This document shows positions 24,495 to 36,600 of a stretch of DNA of 64,000 nucleotides, one piece after another (within the stretch, counting starts at the first letter, position 1; each line of letters begins with the position of its first letter). This DNA comes from Eumeta japonica (taxonomy: Eukaryota; Arthropoda; Insecta; Lepidoptera; Psychidae), in contig BGZK01000179.1 in assembly GCA_005406025.1 (NCBI GenBank), positions 310,001-374,000 of the forward strand. The letters are read 5' to 3'. Below the pieces are notes generated by a model. That model searched no databases. It saw nothing but the letters and a program-made list of their open reading frames with translations, and was not told the origin of the DNA. Made by a program: the position numbers and the translations under genes.

Positions 24495-24636
24495 CCGGAA
24501 GTTTACGTTTGACACATGCGCTGATTGGTCGCTGCAGTACGGATAGCCAACCGAGCGAATCAGTTTCGTCCCGGTCGCCGTTGTCGTGGAGTCGGTGAAG
24601 TTAGTGGTGGAATTTTTACGTGTATAACATCAGAAA
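24495..24636 (+). promoter_or_regulatory. tsr promoter and 5' UTR region
   Basis: GC content rises sharply here. CCGGAAGT (24495-24502) fits an ETS/GABP site and ATTGG (24524-24528) a reversed CCAAT box; no TATA box is visible. These features suit a broadly expressed TATA-less gene. The start site is probably between about 24540 and 24600, but it cannot be fixed from sequence. Confidence 0.55.
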
Positions 24637-27600
24637 ATGGTAAGTGTAGTCCAAAAATTGCAGTGTTCACGTATCGTGTAGTGTTAATGTAATTTTCAAG
24701 CGCGGGAAAGCAGTTTTTAACTCCGCATTTGCACGGGAAACCGTCGGTGTGTTGCCGGTGCCGCCATATTTCGCACACCCGTACGCCGAGTTCGCGAAGC
24801 TTTTTCCTCGGTGTAATGGTCGACGTTCAGTGATTATAGGCCACGTGTTGTGTTTTAGGAGATTTAAAATTTTGGCGTGTTACGTTTTAACGGGACTCCG
24901 AGGATAGGATAGATTCCGTTGGTTGACGGCGGTCGGTGTAGGATTTCACGTATGTGGAAAGGTTACGGACCTGCAACGCCTTTTTTGACGATTTAGAGAT
25001 GACGGACTGTGACGTGCGGATTTTTATTAATATTTTAATGTGGCTCGGTTGGGATCTACGCCCGGCGCTCCGAGAGGGCATTGAACCTCCGGGGAGGGTG
25101 CACCGATCGCGCAATCGCACTTGTGTTGACCATATATGGTATAGAGCGCGCCTCCGTCAACTCGGGTCCGTGTCTATTTCGAGGCAAAGGGGAGCCGATT
25201 GACTGTTTTCCACTATTTATTTATAAGCGGTCCGTTTTTAGACCGCCGGAGGTTAATGAACTTCGTAATGTCAAGGTTACTCATCACAGTTAGATTCTTG
25301 TAAAGAGTAGAAGAGAAAACTATTTTAATATATTCTTATCAGAACGAACCGCTTAGTGTAATGAGTCATGGTTTATTTAGTCGACGTTGTGGCTTACTTG
25401 TTTTATTTCGTCCGTAAAATGGCTGATAACATTATAATGAAAGTGAATCATCAAGTTACCTATATTTTAAGTAGATATTATTGAAAAAGGTGAGGTATAG
25501 CCAAATATGGTCATAGACTGTTTATATCGCAGTAGGCTAGGCTCTATTTATCATCCATGATTGTAATGGTCTTGTAAATATGAATCATTGCTTTTTGTTG
25601 GTCGGTTGTTGATTCATGGTTGAGTAATTGTCAATCATTAGTGAGTAATGGAAGAATTGAGGCTGTGATCACATTTAGGTATCTTCATAAAAGAAATGTA
25701 AATATGGTTATAATGCAACTTTTTAGTCAGCACCTGAAACTGTCTGGTGTATTATTCAGGTATTTTATGAGGCTTCCTTCATCGTCATGCTGAGCATCCA
25801 GTTTGGAATGTTCCAAGGTGTGGTCAAGTGCTAAAATCATATAATATTGTAATTTAATAAACTGGGTTATATATGAAAAAAAAAAAAATTTTTTTTTGGG
25901 AATGTTAATTACCTTTTAAATACTGAACAATGATAATTAATTACCTATGAAATATAAAAAAAAAATCACAAGATCCAGTATTTTAAGTCTCCATAAAAAA
26001 GAAATTCTTTAAATTGCAATTGCTTTTTTGACATTGAATTCTATTTGTAATATAATATAAACTGCCGAGGAAACCAGTATACTATATTTCCTCATCGATA
26101 AGACTTGATGGACTAGTTGCTGTTCATGAATAATCATTTTCAAAGCCATTTTCCTATGACTTTACACGGTTTGATAGCTTGAAATTGCACTAGTTATGCC
26201 ATGTAGGAAAATCTTAAATTGTAGGTTTCTTGAATAGAGTATTATTCTCAAGGGTTCTCTACTGAAAGAATAGTCGGGTCCAGTATGAGAGTTTCCGAAC
26301 TGAAGCCTATAAAAAAGTCTTAGATGCGTTCCTATGCAATTTTAGTGTGAATAATTAGCTTTCGTGTGTGATATTTATAGGGGTTGCCCTTAAAATAAAT
26401 GAGCAAAAAAAAAAAAGAATGGAGCATATGCCTCATGTGATAATATGAGATAAAAGCGCGGTCGGATGTATAATCAAATGCGATGTGCTATTTTTAGGTT
26501 TTAACCAGTACTCACGAATTCCATGATTTATAGTATTGGCTATGTACTCACTAATTTTGTTGGTTCTATACAGTGAATCTTACAAGAGGAAACTCCATTA
26601 TTTTAATCTATAGCGCATATAACAACTCTAGTTAAAAATGTTCTATAATTCTACTTTATCCTTTTTCTTTTGATATAGTATTGAAAATACAGCTTGTGTT
26701 TATCAGTTTTGTATTAAATTGATAAAGTAATAGTTCATTTTAAATGCATTAAATACAGTAGAATATCCTTCTTTGTATTATTTAATTGTTTTAATATCAA
26801 ATGTCACTTTAATTTGTGTATATATATATATTTACATGAATTTTATTAAATTAATCACATAAAGATGGATATCATTCGATAAAATATGAAGGGAGAGGGA
26901 GCTTAAGAGTCTTGTTACATGTTTTTAATATGAGTTTGGACTTGAAGAAAATTTGATGTTGCTTGATGGTGGAGAATAGGAAGTAGAAAAAGTACATGAA
27001 TTTTCTGTCACAAATGTGTGACAGAAAATTCATGTACTTTTTAATTAAGGGCAATCTACAAAATGTTGTAGATTGCCCTTAAATACTTAGATAAGAGTGT
27101 TAAAATATCAAAAGCAATTGGAGTTCTTATAAATTGTGGATCAAAAAGAGGCCACATACCACAAAAATTCTTGCACGTCCTGCAATTCAACTCTAATCGT
27201 CTATAAGCAATATTAAAACATCTGTTTCTATTATGTTCACAAACAATTTTTTCTAATACAGTTGAATCTTAATAACTCGAATGTCAAGGGAAATGCAAAA
27301 AAAATCGAGTTAACGAGTTTTTGGCTTAACAAGAACTTCGAAATACATATGACTGTGTCGACAAGGAACAAACATAACGTTCACAGCTGTGTTATTTAGA
27401 AAGTTTCATGGGTGTTTTCATTCATGCGCATATACAAGACAAAAACAATAGATAAGAAGCCCCAAACCCCAACATTCATTTTGGAAATTTATTGCTATTA
27501 TTTTGGGGAATTTTAAGTAAGACATCATTATATTTTACCAACTACGACTTACAGTCTCCTTTTTGAAATTCGAGTTATAGAGTATAAATACTTATTATCA

Positions 27601-30600
27601 ATACTTCGTAGGGAAATAACATTTTGTTCGAGTTACAAAGTCTAAATAATTCGAGATACCGTGTATTTAGGGGTTCATCAGAAGGGAATAGCAATTTTTT
27701 TCGACTTACTGAGGATTTCGACTTAACAAAGTTCGAGTTATTGAGATTCCACTGTAGTTCTTTGTTGCATCACTGTCCCATTACTAGCATGGACCATAGT
27801 TGTGTCGTAGGCTCGGCATGACTCCCTAGAAAAAGATCTAATTTTAAAACTATCTTTCTCACACAATGCAATGAATGAAAGTGATTGTAATATAAAGAGA
27901 CTCGTGTTTAGGGCTTCATGCTAGGCTCTGAGATTATCTTCATTTCTGCATTTTAATTCACATTAATTTATTTTCCTTTATCATTGTAATTTCATCCACA
28001 GTGCTAACAAATATTTATTGTTATGACTTTTAAATCGGTGATGCAGTTCTGTTTTTGATGTATGGGTCATAAGGGAATTTTTCGAATGCTTGTCCTCTGG
28101 CGTCAGAGTTCATTTTGTGATGTATTAAAGAAAACTTGGAACAGCACAGCATTTTTATCTTCCTGAGAGTGATATTGGAATAAGATATCTTTCGGTAATG
28201 ATGCTTACTTCCACTAAGATTCTGCTGCATGTAATTCTTTAGATATATTGCAAAGTTTTAATCTACTTCTTATTAGTTTTTTCACTAATTGTTTCCTAGT
28301 ACTATCAGCTAATGAACTTGGTACTGGGAAAATATGAAAGTTGTATAGTTTACTAGTATTATTATGTTATAATCTAGATCAATTGACATTCTATTTTAGA
28401 AAAGCTAGCTAATAGATGATAAATATTGGTATTTTTAGTACAAAAAATTGTATTGCAGTGCGGATATTACGACCACCCACAGTACATACAATCATATATC
28501 TACACTTGTCCAAACATACATCATTGTGCGTTCATTTGCATAAATTATAATGTTTTATCCTATGCAACAATTTCAATAATCATATATCTTTTTATGCCCC
28601 ATAAACGGGTTAGGTCATAAGCTTACATGACATTGAAGGCGCTGACATTTTCATTGAAATGTTTTTAATGCTCTGAATTTCAAGATACCTACAAAAAAAA
28701 AATAAATTCAAAACTAAACTGATTTTTGTATACCTAAGAGAGTGTGAGATACATAAAATATAAAATCCAGTCAATTGTCAAAGTATCGTGACAAAATATC
28801 TATCAGTGGTACTACTGCATTACACTTTCACCAAAATCAATTTAATATATGTGCGGTGTAACTTGTAAAATATTGATATGTTTAAAACTGAAGACGAGTA
28901 ATAAACTAATTATGTTTCGAGTTTCCTATGGTGTTAGCAGTAAAAATTTTAGTCCATGATGTCAGAAGAGAAATTGCGGTGCGCGTTGCGCAGGGTGGCA
29001 ATGTGCAGAAAATTTTAAAATATGTCGTGACATCATAGATTCCTAACAATAAATACTGACACTAGTTTTTATCCCACGATTCTGCCTGTATAGAATTTGG
29101 GAATCCAATTTTTTCCAGATTGGATTAGGGATGGGGAACAAGCATTAGCATTTATTAGTATATAGGGAGTTCGATTGCTATCATTAGCTTAATTGGGATC
29201 ATGATTCTATATCAAGAAATTGAGTCTATTTCCATGCGGACGGAGCCGCGAGCAAAAAGTGCACGAAATGAAATTAATATTCACGTAAAAAAAATTAAAG
29301 GTTTTGGTTGGACCTTGGACACTCCCTAAGAAACCCCACTGGCTACACCCTTCAAATGTATTATTTGTCTTCATTTCCAAAGAGAATTTTGTAAGGCTTA
29401 TTATTATTATAGAAATGGAAGGTTCTTACCACCTTTTCTTGTTAAGGTTGAAAAATGATTGACAAATGTGTAAGTAAAGACAAAAAGAAACATTGATGAT
29501 ATATTATGTTCCGTGCCAACTGGACATGCAATGTAATAATCTGCTGTTTTGTTATCAACTTATTTTAATGCCGTGTTACTATGTCTACAAAATAATGTGA
29601 TGTATGTATATGTACATATATATCTAAGAATACATATTAGTATAATGTGTAGAATTAAAAAACATATGTCTAAAAATTTATATAATAGTGTCAAGTTTAT
29701 ATATATACAGTAGAGAATCGATTATCCGAACTAATTGGGGATATAAGTGTTGGAAAACTGTTTTTTTTCGAATAATCAAACTGTATTGATTCAGCCATAC
29801 AAATTTATATACAGATGACATAAATTTATCTTCAATGACAAATAGAAATCAAACAAAAAAGTGTAGACAGACAGTCTCATAATAAAAAAAAATTAAAAAG
29901 TTACAATTTAAAATTAAAAAAGTCTCGTCTAGGAGCAGGGCTCTTTCATAAAAAAAACATGTTTTTTAGGTATTTTAAATCTAGATTTTAAATTAATTTA
30001 ACAAGATAGTATATCGACTAGGAGCTACTTGAAAGCACATACTAGTACAACAAACAAATGGAGACAAGTGCCTGAACACTATAGTGCACTCAGTGAAATG
30101 TATCATGCGCGAGGTCAGACAAGCGATATACACACACACACACCACACACACACACACACATACACACACACACATATATACATCCATACATCAGGTAGA
30201 CATCCAACATCAAGGCTGATTGACTCATAAATGCACTTTCATATTTATGATCTACTAAATAATAGAACAGTTTAATATTACCATAGCTTTATGGAGATAC
30301 TCTGACTCATGCCATTTTGTAAGGAACACCAGGCAAATGAGTAAACGTCCGGCGGGGCGTTCACCTTGATAGGACTGACGCGGACATTTCAAACAATGAC
30401 TAGATGGTATTGGATACATAAACTGTTCTCAGTGTTACTAATGTTGGATTGTTGATTTTCTATGTGCAATTCTAAAAATTCTTTTTATTGTGATACAATC
30501 TGGTTTTTGTTATCAAAAAGTTTCATTAAATTTGTGAAATTAAATCGTGATTTTTAATTATTTATTGAACAATAAGTAATTTATACAGATTTATTTCAAT

Positions 30601-33600
30601 GTGATTTTTTTATGTGTAATTTAATGAGATATTACAAGTTAAGAACACGTTCAATCCCATTTATTTATTTATCTATCACAGACGTAACCGGAATGGCTGA
30701 ATGCCAAAGAACGTTGTGTATATTTTTGTCTAAACACTTGTTTCATTCACTCGTTAACATATATTTAGCTGCTTAGATTTCTTTTTAATTCCGTCATGAA
30801 AAATAAACCATAAATACACAATCAAAAGAGTTTAAATTGTTTAATTGTTAACACATAATTTACAATTAAATGAAACTGCTCCACATAAATCTCATTCGAG
30901 TGTATTTTACCATTATATTATAAATAAAAAATATATTGGAGAAATTTTGTCTTACTTAGTACTAAAGATGCAATAGTATTGTTTTTAAAAACTTGTTTAA
31001 CAATTAACAACTAATTCCAAATGAAATTGTTTTTATTGATACAGATTTTTTTGTTTCATCTTATTTTATTATGAATTCTATATATACAAAATTATGATAG
31101 TAAAATATGTTTTTGATGTAGACTTTATGGTGTAATGAAATATTAAAATATTCGGGTGACAACTCTTAGAACGCCTGCCAACTGATATAATACAATTTAC
31201 CATTCAATATTTCTGCCAAGCTAAAACTGTACTGAAAGTCATCCCAAATAATTAACAGTTTCTAAAGCTTGTCTAAAACTAATCAATAATAATATTTAGT
31301 ATGTATATTAATTCAAGAGACTGATAATAGATTTGGCTCACAAATTGTCATATTGAGTTCAGCTAATCGAGGAAGCTAAATTTACACTAACCTCTGGCTA
31401 CTCCATATATGAAATGTGCTGTAGAATAAGAAAATTAATTGCAACCTAAAATGTCAAAATTCACGTCAGCAAAGCCCTAGTAATTTTTAATATCATAATT
31501 ATGGCTATTCATTAATAAAAGTGGGAGTGGTAGAACACACATACTTTATCTCTGCCTCCTAAAGCGGTAGATGGAGATTACACACCACTTTATGCACCAT
31601 GTTCCTAATACACATCCTTGTCCTCATACATATCTATGCATTGTCTATTATGTGGACTGTCTTATTTTAATGGTCCTCAAATATGCTACCCTTTAAACAA
31701 ATCCTTCATTTCTCTTATATATGTTTATTATATTGTCGGCCTCCATCGAAATTCCCGTTCACTTGTTATCATCAATCATTTTCAATATAGAGGAAGGGTA
31801 TGCTGCCTAAACAGATGCTTGAGTATCCAAATTAAAACAAAAAAAAAATTATTGAAAAGCTTTGTTGTTTCTGGTACATCCATAAATATGGGCTATGCCT
31901 ATGTCACCAAGTCTTATGTCTCTCCATGGAACTGGAACTACCAAAATCCATCCTTTTCAGTTTTTTACTCTACATTCTTATGTAATACAGCAGTCTTATA
32001 CTATTTCACACTCTATTATTTACAATCCAATCAAAATTCTGAAAGTATAAAGACAGGGAGATCTTATGCATTTTTTTATTAATATATTACAATTTTGTTA
32101 AAGAAATGAGTCATTGAACTAGCCATTTCTTAGAAAAATAGATTCTATCTATGTAGAAATGTCATACTGGCAGCCTTAGGACAGCTGACGCGTAGGTACT
32201 GCGCCGCGTGGCCGGCCACCCGATCGCGCACGGCTTGTCTGGCCGAGCATTTATTAGGGTTGTGTCTATATTATTTTATAATATTTCTAAGTATATTTTC
32301 AATTATATATTTTTGTTATAGATACTTTGGCAAAGTTGTTCTAAAAAAGGAGATTATGAATTTTTGCAAAAAGTTGCATGATAAAACCCACCTGTGTACT
32401 TTCATGATTCTCCTGCCACACCTACATTTCATTTAAATGGAATCCTTATAGGTTTGTCATGTTTGTTCATCCATGTCTCGGGCATTTTACTCAAAAACTA
32501 TTAGATGTGTGTTGGTGAGATTTATAGCATAGATGTTTTGTATAAGCCTCTACTTAGTTTAGTAGTTATATAACAATATAACAATAATAAATGTTTCTAA
32601 GGGAGTCACTCCATACATGTAACAGAAGCTAAAAAATTTTTTTTCAGCAATCATGTGGCACATATTGAAAGCTCTAGGGTTTCTAAGCAATTTTTTTTAT
32701 TAATTGAATATTTTCGGAAATAATCACTCCGAAAGTAACAGAAATTGTGCTCCCCTCTCCCCTGGTTTTTATTATATGTCAACGTAAGCATCAGGATGGC
32801 CTGAGGACGATTAAGAGAGACTATTACAGTGGAATCCCAATAACTCGAATGTCAAGGGAAATGCAAAAAAATTCGAGTTAACGGAGTTTTCGACTTGACA
32901 AGAACTTCGACATACGTATGACTGTGTCGACAAGGAACAAACATAACGTTCACAGCTGTGTTACTTAGAAAGTTTCATGAATATTCATTCATTGCACATG
33001 TACAAGACAAAAACAATAGATTAGAAACCCGAACCCGAACATTCATTTTGGAATTAATTGCTATTATTTCGGGGAATTCCAAGTAAGACGTCATTATATC
33101 TTACCAACTACGACTTACGGAGTCTCTTTTTTGAAATTCGAGTTATAGAGTATAGATATGTATTATCAATACTTCGTAGGGAAATAACATTTTGTTCTAG
33201 TTACAAAGTCTAAATAATTCGAGATACCGCGTATTTAGGGGTTCATCGGAAGGGAATGGCAATTTTTTTCGACTTACTGAGTATTTCGACTTAACGAGGT
33301 TCGAGTTATTGAGATTCCACTGTATTTTAATCGCCCACCAAATTATTATATCAATCTAATTTTCCCATATTCGTTTTGCACCTTATTCCACACCAGGATA
33401 ACAATTTTAATGTAATATCTTCAAAATACTCTGATTTGTGTTGAAAAGCTATGCAAACGAAAGATACAATGACAACGATATCTATCTACCATTATGATTG
33501 TTTCAACTATTAAAATATACTTTCCCATTCCGATAGATGCTTGTTTTCTGCAGCTGTACTATTTAATAGGGTGTAAAAGCTGGCCTGTCGACCTACTAAA

Positions 33601-36600
33601 TAGCAGTAGAGTTCTCTATTGCTTAACGTGAGCGTAAGACACCCTCTCTCTCTATATATTTGAATCTATAATTATGTTGTCCCACGCGGCGCGTCTATTA
33701 ATACCGTCAGTGTGATGTGTATTCTGATGCCAGTGGATTTGATTTTATATATTTAAAGTAAGCTTGTGGTTAAGATGAGAAATATCTAATGTGAAGTATC
33801 AGTTAATTCTGTTTGTGATCCATTTGATTTTATGATTAAAACCACAAAAAACAAAAAACTGGCTAAGTGCATGTCGGGCCACGAGCATTGTAGGGTTCTT
33901 GTTCGCGACGAAAACGTTCTTGCGCACCCCGATGTACACACGGCGTGAACATATTTACTATCTTATTTTTAGTCTATATGTTTCGTATAGACGAATTACG
34001 AATGTGTAAATTCGTAAATAAGAAAATATAGGTTTTTGGTACAATTTATAGTGAAATGTACATTTGAATAGTTTTGTAGGGTCGCCGATCGCTGGCGGTA
34101 GTCGTTCAGGGGGCGTCGGATAGCGGCGCCCGTTACGGTACGACCCGAAATTGACATCGAAAATTACCATAATTGTCTCGACGATACGGCTTCCGATCGA
34201 GAACAGATTTTGAGATCCAGGTCCCTTCGATTCGACTCATCTAATTGGTCGCTCGAATAGTACAAGAATACAACTGCATTCTGCACTCAACCTGCACCAC
34301 CCCAGTACTGCATCTAGTTTACAATCCACTACAGTACATAGCATATGTGTCGGCATATTGGAGGTGAAATTCTGCACCTCTATAGACACATAATGTTCAG
34401 AGGTGTTATTTCGACGACCTAAGATGGCGAGACGCCGCTTCTGCGAATAGTCAGCCGATCAGCAAAAACCAAAACGGACCGTTAAGCGTTCCATACGCAT
34501 GCGCCCGGTCTGTCACAGTTCCATAGTTGCCCATACAGTGGTATGGGCTTGGACGGGAGTTTTTTGTTTGATACTATGAATCTATTAATTGAGTTCATAG
34601 TTTAATAGATAATAATGTATGAAAATCAGTTCATATTGTTACAGGTCTTAAGGACATTATGATATAAAATTTCTATAATTTTATATGGGTCATAAACTCA
34701 TATTTATTACCCATTTTAGACAACCAACAACTTGATCTTAGTAATTTTAATGGAATTTGTACGAATTTTGCTTTTACGTATATCTTTGTCGAATGTTACT
34801 TGTTAACTTGTAAAGCTTACTGTACGTGTGAAGTTTCCTTTAGCTTTGTTATACATGCTACTGTCGTGAATTTTTTAGAATAACCATTTACTTGGGCGGG
34901 TTGGGGCGGGGAGGGTGGGTGGGTTGGTGGCACTAACAAAAATCAATACTTTTACATTTCTTACAAACAGATCTCTAAATCATAAAATCGTTTTAACATA
35001 TCCGTAATAGTTTTGAATGAATTGTCCAACAATACCTCACACCTTGCGATAGATGAGAAAAACAAAAAATCATCCCTACTTTACACGTAGAGGGGAGTAC
35101 CTTAAAAAAAATTATTTTTTTCAATTTTATTCAACCACTTCATTAGTATAATTAATATGTTCATGTATACCAAATTATAGCTTTCTAGTACTAAAAGCCT
35201 TTGAGGTATGCAACGGACATGCAGACAGTTGATGTATAGATGGGTGGACGTGGCGAAACTATAAGGGTTCCTTGCTGACTTCAGAACCCTAAACAGAAAA
35301 GGATTGATTGTTCAAAAAAAAGTGAATCGTCTTTACGAATTTATAATTACAACCAAAAAAAAGAGATATTTTTTTATAATAATAAACAATACTGTAATTA
35401 TAATTAAATATGAAAGGCTCATAATTATAAATTAAGAGCAAATCAATTATGTGTGAGAATGTGCCTGTTTCCCTAGTTGCTTTGAGAGCCAAGTTTCTTA
35501 TTATGTATTGCCTATTTTTTTCATAATCCTATAAAGTTATCACCAAAAAAAAAAAGAAAACAATATATTTAATATCAAATGCATTATATATATAAAATTA
35601 ATAGTTTTCTACTTCAAACGTTTAAAACTTTACTTGCAAAAGATTGTGAGATTAACTGAAAATAATATTTCAATTTTATATGCCTTAAAAATTGAATATC
35701 TTATAATATGTAAGCATTAAAAAATAATTTCCTCTTCTCTCTACTTTCTCTTTCATCTTGATAAGTCAAGGAACCAATGATTGCAACTATTCCCACAGGC
35801 TTCTAATATTTATTGATAAAATCGGGTTACTTTTCCAAGATTATTGTCAGTCACTCTGCAACTTTAAGCTTGATTATTAAATCTTTTACATAGTGTATTT
35901 CCTTCAAATTGATTAGCGATATGCATTCATTCGTTCAAGATTTATTTAACTGATTTAATAATTTTTATTAAGGAGATCTTGTATTTAAATCCCACAAGTG
36001 AGAGGCTTAGAAGTCGTAAACATCATTAATAATTTCTTCTAAGCTAAAAACAGGAATTTGTGTCAATAGACATTAATAATTTTTTTTCGGTTAAGCATGT
36101 AATGGCCTACTTTAATGATCTAGGACAGATATGAAACTCAAGTTAAAAAAAAATTGGATAATTCAAATTACAGTTAACACTCTGTGTATACTTGGAGTGT
36201 TAACTGTAATTTAACCATACTAATAACTATGTAGTTATTAGTATGATAATGAATCCTGTGTAGTTTAAAAAACTGACATGTCTACATGAAATAAATTATC
36301 AAAGTTCTAGTTGAAGATTATAACTCTATATACAATATGTTGTTATTGCAACAGTATTAGTTGATTAATCAACCAAGATTTATTGGGAAATTAAATTTTA
36401 AGAAATGTCATAAATTAATTCAGAAAATCGTCAAAAAATGGGAACCAATAAAGCCTATATTGTGCTTCAAATCAAGTTCTATCATCCACCCTGTGAAAAC
36501 TGCATTAAAATCCATTCAGTAATTTCAGAGATGTACGTGAAGACAGAAGGATAGGCATAAAACTATTATCAGCCCTTTCCATTTTTCATACATATCTTCA

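Noticed and set aside
25866..25900. A-run followed by T-run considered as a functional palindrome
   Set aside because: Low-complexity homopolymers pair trivially; no further structure.
31618..32082. 154-codon open frame in tsr intron 1
   Set aside because: No recognisable domain, composition of random AT-rich DNA, no splice context.
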